This document shows, piece after piece, positions 1 through 10,279 of a stretch of DNA of 64,000 nucleotides. A program made the position numbers and the translations under genes. The stretch lies in NCBI GenBank assembly GCA_011316305.1, contig SAUG01000113.1, forward strand, positions 124,001-188,000, given 5' to 3'. Positions within the stretch are counted from its first letter, which is position 1. Every line of letters starts with the position of its first letter. Under the pieces are notes generated by a model that was not told the origin of the DNA, ran no database searches, and saw only the letters and a list, made by a program, of their open reading frames with translations. This stretch comes from Rusavskia elegans (lineage: Eukaryota; Ascomycota; Lecanoromycetes; Teloschistales; Teloschistaceae).

Positions 1-183
1 TCCGAGAGGGCCGTGGCGGATATTAGTTGGTTGAGCGGGAATTTCGCCTCGGGAGGCACTTTAACGTATCTCTTCTGGAAGAGCGCGTATCTGAATATGT
101 GCTTTTCGACGAGGAATCGGGTGTTGGTTTGTATTGATTGGATGAAGGCGAGGCTATTTGGGAGGGATGTCAGTAGGGAGTGA
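1..183 (+). CDS. External alternative NADH dehydrogenase, C-terminal end (partial)
   Basis: The window opens inside a reading frame of 60 codons ending in TGA at 181-183. The readable tail contains YLFWKSAYLNMCFSTRNRVL followed by a DWMKARLFGRDVSRE ending. This is the usual C-terminus of fungal type II (rotenone-insensitive, NDE/NDI type) NADH:ubiquinone oxidoreductases: an aromatic WKSAYL membrane-anchor stretch and a final FGRD(V/I)SR. Family members oxidise NADH at the inner mitochondrial membrane without pumping protons. The FAD and NADH Rossmann folds lie outside the window, so internal versus external orientation cannot be decided here. The gene converges on the BRCT gene downstream. 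Confidence 0.8.
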   Translation, partial: SERAVADISWLSGNFASGGTLTYLFWKSAYLNMCFSTRNRVLVCIDWMKARLFGRDVSRE

Positions 184-766
184 GCGAAGTTGCATGGACG
201 GAGCAGAAGAAGCTACAGGGGTGTGGCGCAGGGATATAATATAGAAGGGGAAACGTTTTTTGAGTGGTGCTGGTAAGGATATTATAGACGGTGGGGCCAT
301 TCAAAGCGTACATATTCGACTCACACTGTTTTTTTCGGATTTTTGGCTGTAAGAGTGGAAGAAGTGATAGATTTTCTGGGCTGGTGATAGATTTGATCTT
401 TTCTACTCATTCAAACTGCCCTTTCATCTTCTCGCTTACTGTCACCTCACTATGTCCTGGAACTTCTAGGAGCAGGCTTGCGGATAAGACTCTCACGGAT
501 CGATAGAGAATAGGGGTAACTACAGTAATCCGGTAATGAAGACTTTTATAGCCCACCGTTCTTCTGTTGCAAGCCCCAAAGACTTTCCACAATCAACTTA
601 TTGACCTCCTTTTTCCAATCCCCTCCTCACATCACCGTATCCAATCCCCCCCTTCCTTGCATCAACATATCCAATTCCGCTTTCTCTTTTTTACTAACCT
701 CCCACCCTTCTCCCCTGTCTAGAATGTTCATCATCATCATCGTCCAACGATCACGAACACAAATTA
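184..766. other. Intergenic, convergent 3' ends
   Basis: This stretch lies between the stop codons of the NADH dehydrogenase and the BRCT protein gene. It holds the presumed 3' untranslated regions of both. The right half is C-rich and lacks purines. No further gene seen. Confidence 0.6.
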
Positions 767-3555
767 TCACCGCCCCCCACCGCCACCCGCAGCAGCCGCC
801 CCCCTCGTCCTCTTCCCCACCGGCATCACGCCGCCCATGACATCCTTCACGACTCCGATCTCCTTGACCCTTCTTCTCCCGCTCTCACTATCGCCCGCAC
901 CCTCACCGCTACCAATACCGCCGCCTAATTTCCTAGCCACCTTCGCCCTCCAGGCTAATGCGTCTGGGTCCTCGTAGCCCAGCTGCGTCATTTGCAGTTG
1001 CTCGTTTTGGGTATCCTGTTTCTGGCGTTCGTTGTCGTCGTCGGAAGGGTAGTGCGATAGGAGGAGGTGGTTAGAGTTGAGGTTGGAATCAGAGATAGAA
1101 TTATAATTCGAAGTCATGGTATTGGATATACCCGTCGTGTAGCTATTCGTTTGGTTTTGCTGACCAAAGATGCTGCTGTTTGGATTCGCATATGAATGCG
1201 TCGCGGGTTCTACAGGCGTGCCTATCCCGTCCGTGTTGACGGTGTCGACGCTGCTTGCGCGGCTGATACTGAGGTTGCTTGCGTTTGAGGGGGCGCGGCC
1301 GAGGAGTTGGCGTTTTCGACGGACGTGCGGGCGGGGTGGGTTTTGAGGGACGGTGGAGGGGCCGGATGAGCGGGCGGTTTGGTGATGGGCGAGGAGGGAG
1401 GAGATGGCTGAGGAGAGGGAGGAGTCGGAGGAGAGGGCTTTGGTGAGGGGGGTGGGTTTGGAAGGGGATGTTGAGGATTTCGGGGGTGAGGAGTTGAGAG
1501 ATATTTCTTGTAGAGGGGGAGGAGGTTTGGGGAGGGTGGGTTTGGGGGCGTCTGATGGTGGTGGAGGGGTCGGGGTGTTCTTTTTGTGTTCGGCTGCATC
1601 TTCGTGGCTGGCTGCTTCTTCGTCCTTAGTATCGGGTTTGCTAGTTGTTGACTTGACTTTACTATCTGCAAGTTTTCGCGCGCCTCGACCTGGGCTTTGA
1701 TTTTTGCTGACATTAGTATTGTGTTTGGTGTCGTCCTCGTCTCGGACAAAATCTTGCTTCAGAGCTCCTGGAGTAGACCTTTTTGAGTATGGCTGGGCGA
1801 AGTAAGGACCAAACGGTTTAAGTTCACCAGAACTTACAGAATCCCATAGCCAGTCTGCTGTGACCGTAGGAATGTTCCAATGATGAGCATGGCGTAGTTT
1901 CTCATGGCCCGGTATAACCTGGCGGCACACCAGTACCGAGGCTTTTGGGGTGAAGTCTTCATCGTAAGTGGCACCCATGAGCTTGACAGCTTTGGACATA
2001 TGAAGTAGGTCGACACCTTCGAATTTCGTAGAGCATACCGTAAGCTGTTCGAAGCCTGGCATAGGAAACCTCTGGAACGGAGTATTCGTGACATTTGCCT
2101 CGGGTCTTACGTATTGCTTCTGATGCAGGTTCCGTTCGATCCACATATCAGTAACGAGGATTGGTGTGTGTATGCTCTCTGGTAAGGTCGGTATTCGATC
2201 TCTTGACATGTCATGTGGCACAAGGAAAAACTCGTCATCAGGAGGAGATGTAGCAGATGGTGTGAAAGACAGCAAGTCTGATATGATTACCGCCTCATGA
2301 GAGAGCAGATGTTTGTGCAATACAGCGGTCTACGGGGTTATTAGATCGTCCAGCTACCCCGAAAAGAATCGCTTACCTTCTTCTCATTGAACCCATGCAA
2401 ATACAGCCTTTTCCCAGCGAATATACCGGTCTTCGGAAGAGGATCTGCTACCTGAGGCGGAACGGGAGGTTTGACAGTAGTGGCAGAGGATCTAGAAGGG
2501 CCGTCAGATGACGTCCCTTCGGATCTCACTTTCGTGGACGACGTTCCTTGCATACTGGATTCACGAGGTGCCGGTTGCTCGGACCACTGATCGCGGTTTG
2601 ATGGTTCTGCTTGGACGTCACCGCTGACGATATCCGTCCAGAGTCCAACGTTTTGGCTACTGAGTTTAGTACTGGCAACTCTGCGTAACTTCCTTGGACC
2701 GCTGAGTGCGGCATCTCCATCAAACATTCTCTTGCCCAGCGATGAGGTTGATACCGTTCGCCTGATCCAAGCGTCGCGACCACGCTCTGCTGGAGGGGTG
2801 AATAGACTGTATAGCTTCTCGTCCAGGATCATTCCCCTTTCCAAGCTTTGTGCCAGCCACTCAACTGCAACTATCTTGATATTCCAGTCGATTGCATACT
2901 TATACTTGGCCCCGGAGGCTTCTTTCGCGATCAAATGTGTGACGTCCTTGGTAAGATTTGCACGATATTCGCCGCCATTGATGCTGACGAGGTCTTCGAG
3001 CTTCTTGCGATAGGCCACTAGCTCGGGTTAATACCTCTACTAGAAAAACAATGCGATCTTGAACATACTGTCCTCGAAGCCCGTAACGCAGACACGGAGT
3101 TTGTGGAGGGCTGGCAGTGTATGTCGTAACTCGAGTGCTTGCACGTCTGGTTCACCACCCTCCATCCATAGCTCGCGCAGGGCCTCGACCCATGTCGGCA
3201 ACAAGCACTTCACATCGGGGCGTTCCTTGGCAACGAACTTGTATTTGGGGGTATCGGCATCACCAACGATCAAGTGGGTCACGTCCGAGGTAAGGTCGAG
3301 CTTGTGAATGGCGCCCATCTGTGATGCGACATTGGCAAGCTCCGACTATGGCCAGCAGACGTACTATCAGTATCTCAATAACACTGAGTGCGCAGCAGTT
3401 TTCGAGCAGAACTCACGCGCTTCTCGGGCGATATCGCAGTGCAACAAAGTATGACGCCGTCGAGGGGTTGACCTCCGCCTACTGGGAACAGTCAAAAATC
3501 GTCGCTGGATGATTGCAAGCTTCAATAACATACCGGACTCTTGATTGGTAGCCAT
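767..3555 (-). CDS. dpb11: BRCT-repeat DNA replication/checkpoint scaffold, Dpb11/Rad4(Cut5)/TopBP1 family
   Basis: Five exons on the minus strand: 3555-3534, 3478-3417, 3345-3069, 3017-2377 and 2329-767. They give 854 aa and all phases agree. BRCT1 follows a very short first exon (MATNQES) with PLDGVILCCTAISPEKR, then DVTHLIVGD and a CLLPTWVEAL tryptophan motif (about residues 8-95). BRCT2 has LTKDVTHLIAKEASG, IVAVEWLAQSLERG and the AWIRRT tail. BRCT3 spans the last intron (about 312-410) and BRCT4 lies at about 420-515 with TADWLWDSV. The rest is a low-complexity Ser/Pro/Asn tail ending in GGGGGR. Family members bind phosphorylated Sld2/Sld3 at origin firing and activate the ATR kinase in the nucleus. 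A start in another frame upstream would break the exon 1 to exon 2 phase, so ATG 3555 is preferred. Confidence 0.9.
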
Positions 3556-5023
3556 GCCGGTTTTGCGGGGCAGATGGTCGAAGTTCGATCTCGTCCATGC
3601 CAATATCAAAATGGTTCATCGATTGCCATCGAGGCGCCTCGTTGTCTCGGATGACGCTACCTTCCAAAGCGGGTTAGACAAGTCACGCCTGCCTATCTGT
3701 TTAGCGTCTGGTGGTCTGATCAACCTGAGACACAGGCGCCTCGCGCGTACCAACGCCTCCACACGTGACAGAAGTCTGATATGGAGCTCGGACCACGTTT
3801 AACATCGCCAATCAGACAAGAAAGTCAATTGCATCATCCACACAAGACACCTTTCGCTCCGTCTTCCGTACCCTGATCAATGCGGTTCGAATGTTCAAAT
3901 CCTGTTATAATGGAAGATTACTCCGATCCTGCACCGGGCTACCCGACAATGGGGCTGTGTCGTTCTCTATCGGGTTCTCGGGCGACCGTGGTCAGCATGA
4001 CCACCAGTGCCGTCTATTATACGAGTAGTAGCATACAGGTTCTCTATCACGGACCAAAGACGCGCGGCCAGCACGCACCCGGCCATAGCCAAGCTTGCCA
4101 CTGAGCTTATCGGTGCAGGTTACAACGCCTATAGGTGGAATTACAGCCTTGCGGGCTCTATGCGGGATTGGATACCGATTTCTGTACTCCCTACATTAAT
4201 TGATCGGAGTACATTGTGCATGATGTAAAGCTGAAGCAAGCCGAAGCCACCTCAGAAAAATATCTGACAGCTGTTTCGGAAGCAATCTCGTACCCGAAAC
4301 AACAATTGTGTACATAGATTTGTTGGCGAAACAGGACGGACGACTGCAGAAGATGGGCCCAATGCATCGTCCACATGGGCCCTTTGGGAACACGATTGCC
4401 CAATGCAGACTCGGCTTTAGACTTTCGATCGAACTCTCGGAGTAGCGGGCGTCGTGTGAAGATCCTTGGCGCTCTCGGCATTGAGCTGCAAGCAGGGGCT
4501 TGCGTCGAGACCGTCGCCGGAGCAGTCATTTGTACACTCCACGTACATACTACGTACTACGGGAGAGTCGGTGAGAGTCGCCAAGAAGAGGAAAAGCCGG
4601 GATGGATGACACTCCTGCCTTTTCAACTTCCAACTTCTCATTTGCTTGCCAGACGACCGAGACCCTTCTACCTATTAATTAACTACCTACGCCTGCGCTT
4701 CCGAGTCAATCGGTATTTGGTCCTGCGTCATCTGTCGCCGTCATCCTGAAGTAATCGTCAATCCTCAGTCACGTCAAAGAATCGAAGCGGCGCCCTTACT
4801 TGCCAGCTGAACGTCGCCTGATCAAGCTTTCAGTGTGACAGTGTTGCTGTGAGTACCCAGACGAGCAATCAAAACTGCCTGTCCGATCCGTTGTCTTTCC
4901 AGCTTGCTCAGCCTATGTATTGCTGCCCCATACCTTTCCATTTCATATGTTCAGCAGCTTCCGCGCTTGCTTTGTGCGGTATTCGTGTATTGTATTCGTG
5001 ACCTATTCTGACGCTATACTGTC
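3556..5023. promoter_or_regulatory. Divergent upstream region, BRCT gene / arrestin gene
   Basis: About 1.47 kb lies between two divergent start codons. It should contain both promoters and 5' leaders. A tract with CACGTACATACTACGTACTA (from about 4538) is rich in alternating TAC/GTA steps. No supportable gene or RNA was found. Confidence 0.5.
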
Positions 5024-7510
5024 ATGGCTACATGCTCACCTTACAATGCAGTCCCGACAGGATACAGGGAAATCGCGTCACGACAGGGTCGTCTCTATTA
5101 CTCTCCGCCCCAGGCTTTCATCGAGCCCGAATTCCCTCCCACCCTCTTCCGCCCCCGGGTCCCACGTCCTCATTTGTTGCGAATTGTGTCAGTGCCGCCG
5201 GATTATCTTGCCCGTCGTATATCGAATCCACCGAAATCGAACCGCTTCATAACCACAAAGCTGGCATATTCACGGGAAAGCGCAAAGCGGTTGCTTCGCT
5301 TCGTCACCTCTTCCACCCCATCTTCCTCCAACCCTCCCGACTCTTCATCGATCCCACCCGCTAGACCTAGAGCTTCAAGCACTCTGGCCACCACCCCGTG
5401 GACCGGTATGGTTGCTGTAGACGGGCGCTCGCGAGGCCACACGGTAGGAGGGTCTATGAGCGGCATGCTACATAGGCCCTCACTGAGCGAGGATGTAAGA
5501 ACCGCGTCCAACGCCTCGGCAGGCTCCACCGCAAATGGCGGCAGTACATCTTTCGGAGCGGCTGATCTCAGCGACGTCAAACCTCTGGCCTCCGCCAACG
5601 GCGTATCGATATCCATTACCTTGGCCGAACCGCTACTGTTCCTCCAGGGCTTTGATCAGTCGGAGCTCGGGAACCGCACGACCACAATGCTACGAGGAAG
5701 CTTGCATCTGAAGGTCTCCAAGAGTGCCAAAATCAAAACCGTCTCCCTCAACTTTCGGGGTCGAGCTGAGACCGAATGGCCTGAAGGCATTCCACCCAAA
5801 AAGACAGATTTCAAGGACAAGGAGAGTATCATGAACCACACTTGGCCCTTTTTTAATGCACAGTTTCAAACCGCAGAGTATGGAACCGGAGCAGACACTG
5901 TGAGACCGCTCAAGGGACCATCTACCTCAACGAAAGAACTTGGTGTATCCACCAATCCTGCAGTCGATCACCTGCGACGAAATTCTGGAGCGGCCAATCT
6001 GAGTCCAAAGGAGGCCAAGCGACTGTCGCTGCAGGTCACACAGTCCCGCAGCTTTGGCAAGGGCGATTCTGGTACTAGCTCCGTGGCCCAGAAAGGCTAC
6101 CGTACCTTCACACCTGGCGACTATGTGTACAATTTCGAGTTGCCCATTGACTCACGGCTACCCGAGACCATCGACGTTGAGCTCGGGAAAGTCAAATATG
6201 AGTTGGAGGCCACCATCGAGCGTGCAGGAGCATTCAGAGCGAATCTCATCGGGTCAAAGGAGGTCATGCTCATCCGTGCACCTTCGGAAGGATCGCTTGA
6301 GCAGGTAGAACCCATTGCTATATCGAGGAACTGGGAGGATCAGCTGCACTATGATATTGTCATCTCCGGCAAATCATTTCCTCTCGGAGCACAGGTACCG
6401 ATTGCGTTCAAATTGACACCGCTGGCGAAGGTACAATGCCACCGAATCAAGGTGTTTTTGACCGAAAATATACAGTACTACACTTTGAACAAAAGGGTGC
6501 ACCGCTTGGAGCCAACCCGCAAAATCCAGCTCTTCGAAAAACGGGCAGGCGCCCCGAGCTCCAGCGCCTTCTCCGGGAGTAGCATGCGGGTAACAGCTGG
6601 CGGTGGCGTTGATTATGATGGGAGAGAAGCTGCAGCGCGCGGTGACGAGAATGTGCCTCGTGACACAACCAATCTTCTTGGCAACCTCGACGGCGGGCAC
6701 AATGTTGGACCTACCGAGATGGAATTCAGCGTGCAGTTACCGAGCTGCCAGGCAATGAGCGAGCGCGACAAGAGCCACAGTGTTCACTTCGACACGACAT
6801 ACCACAACATCCAGGTGAATCATTGGATCAAGGTGAGCCTTCTTCTCGCTTCTCCCCAGCCTACGATATGCTAAAATGAAGCACAGATCGTAATGCGACT
6901 TTCCAAGCCCGACCAGATCGATTCTACCAAACGACGACATTTCGAGATATCCATTGACTCACCCTTGCACATTCTATCGTGTCGTGCCACTCAAGCGAAC
7001 ATTGCCTTGCCAGCTTATACCTCTCCCGAGTCGGTTACTCTCCTAACAGAGCATGCCGAATGTGGCTGCCCAGGTGCTCAAAGGCGGCGAAACTCACCAT
7101 CTTCCCTTCTACCTCATGTGCAAACACCAGACGAGTCCCCCCCGAGTCTTTACAACGAAGAATCTTTCAGTGCTGGCTTGACCAGACCCCAGCCAGCTCA
7201 TATAAACGATCCGAATTCAGGCTCCGTCCGGCCAATACATCTACTCCGTAGCCCATCTTTCAACCCTCCAGCGTTCGAAGACACAGAGCCTCCGCCTCCG
7301 ATGATTACTCCACCGCCGCAGTACGACAGTATCGTGCCTGGTGATCCACGTGGCGGACTGGCGGACTATTTCAGTCGCCTTGCGGACGAAGTTGGAGATG
7401 AAGTTGACAGTATCAGCCGGCCGAGGATGGAGATTCCCCTGACTCCAGGAGGTAGGATCAACAGAAGCATGGACGAAAGGAGAACGTGGCTGCCATTGGG
7501 ACATCGGTAA
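5024..7510 (+). CDS. Arrestin-related trafficking adaptor (ART family)
   Basis: Two exons, 5024-6832 and 6887-7510, joined by a GTGAGC...CACAG intron, give up to 810 aa. The arrestin-N fold starts near SISITLAEPLLFLQGF (about residue 195) and includes LRGSLHLKVSKSAKIKTVSL and the FTPGDYVYNFELPID signature. The arrestin-C part has GKSFPLGAQVPIAFKLTPLA and runs across the intron into exon 2 (MRLSKPDQID). Near the C-terminus PPPQYD supplies a PPxY motif, the usual docking site for WW domains of Rsp5/HulA-type ubiquitin ligases. The inferred role is therefore recruiting the ligase to plasma-membrane permeases for endocytosis. The first 128 codons look less conserved; translation may instead begin at the in-frame ATG at 5408. 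Confidence 0.85.
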
Positions 7511-7931
7511 CATTACGAGCTTCATACGAGGGGTTTTTTTCTTATTTCCGTTCAGCACAAGCGATGGTGTTTCTGGGTATCTGAGTATGGGCAAATGGCA
7601 GTAACATCTTTCAGCATCTAGCGCTGGCAGCATGGATTAGGCGTCTTTTGGTGCTGGAAATAGGGTCTGATGGTATACAGGCTATCTGATACATATGCGG
7701 TATATAAATGCCATATAGTATTGAATCTATCTCGACTGTGAAGACTTGTCCATCTGGAGATTCTTGCCCCAATATTCATACATCCTCTAAAAATGTATCA
7801 TGGTCAAGACACTAGCCCCTCGCAGAATGACATATCATGGACCTAGATTGGGTATCATGTTGGAACTCGACGCTCCGGCTCGATACTGTAATCCATAGGC
7901 TTCAGTGCCATCCGCCATCCCCTGAAATCAA
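7511..7931. other. Intergenic, arrestin 3' end and hem3 promoter
   Basis: A tandem pair: the 3' region of the arrestin gene followed by the presumed hem3 promoter. A TATATAAATG stretch lies near 7700. No gene seen. Confidence 0.5.
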
Positions 7932-9416
7932 ATGTCTGCCGACATGGCACCCTCTCCACCATTCGCTCCCCAACCATCTGATACTACACCTCCGGCAATC
8001 ACTTCAACTCCTCCACCAGACGTTCTCCAACCCGCAGAAGAAGCTTCCTCATCCAAGCCTCCTCAAGGCCTCTCAGATTCCCGCCGAACCCTTCAAATCG
8101 GCACCCGAGGCTCCGCCCTCGCCATCGCTCAAGTCAACATCTTCACCTCCATCCTCACAACCCTCCACCCCACCCTTCCCACAAAAACAGTCCCCATCTC
8201 CGTAGCCGGAGACAGAGACAAGACCACAGACCTCCATACCCTCGCGCAGACGGGCAAATCGTTATGGACGGAGGAATTAGAAGTATTACTGCTGAAGGGG
8301 GAAATCGACTGCATCATCCACAGTCTCAAGGACGTCCCGACGAAAGTCGTAACAGGATGTGAAATCAAGATCGTAGGGGAAAGAGGCGAGAGGAGGGATT
8401 GTGTAGTATTTCCCAAACGGAGCAACACAACGGATTCAACGGTGAACGAGTCTACCACGCACAACGGGGATGAAAATGGCAATCAACCAACGGACGGACA
8501 GATCGATAGGACACCAGATCCCTCCGAACCCCCTTTCAGGAAACAAAAAGTCGCCGCCCCCTCTTCCTCATCAACACCATCACCTCCCCAAAAACTCTCC
8601 GACCTCCCAACCAATTCCATAGTCGGCACCTCCTCCATCCGTCGCTCCGCCATGATCCGTCGCCGCTACCCACATCTCCGCATCCAAGACGTCCGCGGCA
8701 ACATCGGCACTCGCCTTCGAAAGCTCGACGACCCGGCCTACGGCTTCGATTGCATTATCCTTGCCGCAACAGGGCTCCAGCGCTTGGGGTTCGGGGAACG
8801 GATAAGTGAGTGGCTTGACCCTGGCCCTGAGGAAGAAGAAGAGGGGAAGGGCGCTATGCTTTATGCCGTGGGTCAAGGGGGTATTGGACTTGAGATCAGG
8901 GAGGGTGATGAATGGGTGAAGGGTCTATTGGAAGGGAGAGAAGGGCAGAGAGGCGTGGTTGTCAATCGAGTGAGCTGGGAATGTCAGGCGGAGAGGAGCT
9001 TATTAAGGACGTTGGAGGGCGGCTGCAGTGTTCCGGTTGGGGTGTCGTGTTCGTGGGATGACAACGAGGACTCATCACTATCATCGGCGACGACGGCGGC
9101 AGCAGCAGTAGCAGGGCAAGAAAACAAAATCACCATCGAAGACACCAGCGGTGATCCGTCAATCTCCACCACCCGGTCAATACCCCCCACATTGCCTCAA
9201 ATGTCCCCCGGCACCCTCCACGTCCGCGCCTCGGTCACCTCCATCGACGGCACACGGTGCGTGGCCGCCTCTCGCAAACAATGGGTCAGTAACGACCAGG
9301 AAGCCGATGACGCGGGGTGGGAGGTGGCGAGGCTGTTGGTGGACAAGGGCGCGGGAAGCATATTGGAGGGGATTAATTTGAATAGGGGGATGGTGGAACG
9401 GGGAGATGGGGCGTAA
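7932..9416 (+). CDS. hem3: Porphobilinogen deaminase (hydroxymethylbilane synthase)
   Basis: A single exon of 494 aa. The enzyme condenses four porphobilinogens into hydroxymethylbilane in the cytosolic part of heme synthesis. Conserved elements are LQIGTRGSALAIAQ (54-67), the catalytic-region SLKDVPT (131-137), GTSSIRRSAMIRRRYP (232-247), RGNIGTRLRKLD (255-266), GFDCIILAATGLQRLG (271-286) and VGQGGIGLEIR. The dipyrromethane cofactor cysteine sits in LEGGCSVPVG (Cys365, codon 9024-9026). The protein is longer than the roughly 310-360 aa of most homologs. The excess is a 50-residue Pro/Ser-rich N-terminal extension, a low-complexity insert at about residues 163-220, and another Ser/Ala/Thr-rich stretch after Cys365. 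None of these disrupts a core motif. No organelle-targeting signal is evident. Confidence 0.96.
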   Translation: MSADMAPSPPFAPQPSDTTPPAITSTPPPDVLQPAEEASSSKPPQGLSDSRRTLQIGTRGSALAIAQVNIFTSILTTLHPTLPTKTVPISVAGDRDKTTDLHTLAQTGKSLWTEELEVLLLKGEIDCIIHSLKDVPTKVVTGCEIKIVGERGERRDCVVFPKRSNTTDSTVNESTTHNGDENGNQPTDGQIDRTPDPSEPPFRKQKVAAPSSSSTPSPPQKLSDLPTNSIVGTSSIRRSAMIRRRYPHLRIQDVRGNIGTRLRKLDDPAYGFDCIILAATGLQRLGFGERISEWLDPGPEEEEEGKGAMLYAVGQGGIGLEIREGDEWVKGLLEGREGQRGVVVNRVSWECQAERSLLRTLEGGCSVPVGVSCSWDDNEDSSLSSATTAAAAVAGQENKITIEDTSGDPSISTTRSIPPTLPQMSPGTLHVRASVTSIDGTRCVAASRKQWVSNDQEADDAGWEVARLLVDKGAGSILEGINLNRGMVERGDGA

Positions 9417-9483
9417 GTTGATGAGGTGCTGTGAGGAAGGAAGGGGTGGGGAGGAGGGAAAGGAGATTGAGGTAGCAGGGGGT

Positions 9484-9505
9484 GGGGATGGGGATGGGGA
9501 TGGGG
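9484..9505 (+). repeat. (GGGGAT)n tract, potential G-quadruplex
   Basis: Four GGGG runs (9484-9487, 9490-9493, 9496-9499, 9502-9505) are separated by AT, about 70 bp past the hem3 stop codon. The spacing meets the simple rule for an intramolecular four-tetrad G-quadruplex in the sense strand. Confidence 0.75.
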
Positions 9506-9836
9506 ACGATCGAAGAGGTCGAAAGAGCAATTCGGGTGAAGAGACGGTTGGCATGTAGAAGAAGTCCACGTGGACTGCTGAAGAGAAAACTTCCCATATC
9601 GACGAAGAATTCTCATGTTCATAGTAGTCATGTGGTGCGAGTATGCAAATGAGCTACCATAGCTTCCTCAAAGCATCGGAGCTACCACCTTTGATCAGAA
9701 CCTTTTCTTCGAAGAGGGGCGTCCCTAAATACATCAATCATTCTACTTATATCCCATATTTACCTGCCCCAAAACAACGGATAGCGAGAGAAGCTCCCCC
9801 AATACCCACCAGCAATGCACTCACCTCTTCCAATAC

Positions 9837-10279
9837 TCACTCTCCCCTATGCTTCACATATACCAAATACCCAAAGACAGGCCGGGAAATAAAGATCATC
9901 CATCCCACCCATTTCCACACGACGATATCCTCCAGTTGTCGAATCAGCATTGACTCGAAATCCAAGGCAGGCGGTTGCAGGTTCTGCCAAAAGAGAGGGA
10001 CATTCGACGGACTCTCGAAGGGCTACATTTCGCCTTACATTTGGCGTACGAATATACATACACTTTGGGTATCACTGGTAGAGAAAGCTCAGAACTGTTG
10101 AGATGGGATGGGTCATGCTGGCGCCAGCGTATATTCCGTGACCGAGTAAAGTAATTGTGTTTATTAGTGAGAGGTTGCGGTGGTTTTATGTCCAACTGTT
10201 GGCCCTGCGATTTTGAGAGGCTCACATGACAGGGATTGGGATCTGGGCGTGTGCCTTTCTCTGGCTTGGGGTCCGCCAT
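9837..10279 (-). CDS. Small putative single-span membrane protein (two exons)
   Basis: Not recognised. A two-exon model, 10279-10226 and 10022-9837, gives 79 aa with matching phase 0. Exon 1 encodes MADPKPEKGTRPDPNPCH and stops at a GTGAGC donor. Exon 2 follows a TAG acceptor and reads PFESPSNVPLFWQNLQPPAL, then a hydrophobic, aromatic-rich stretch (VVWKWVGWMIFISRPVFGYL) and a basic VYVKHRGE tail. Composition and layout resemble a small organellar or ER membrane protein. The intron (203 nt) is longer than most others here, so exon 1 or the join may be wrong. It converges on hem3. Confidence 0.42.

Noticed and set aside
1404..1700. Plus-strand Glu/Gly-rich frame opposite the BRCT gene
   Set aside because: Reverse complement of the Ser/Pro-rich tail of the BRCT protein.
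3880..3905. GGTTCGAAT-like B-box near 3884
   Set aside because: No A-box at the right distance and no pairing stems, so no tRNA.
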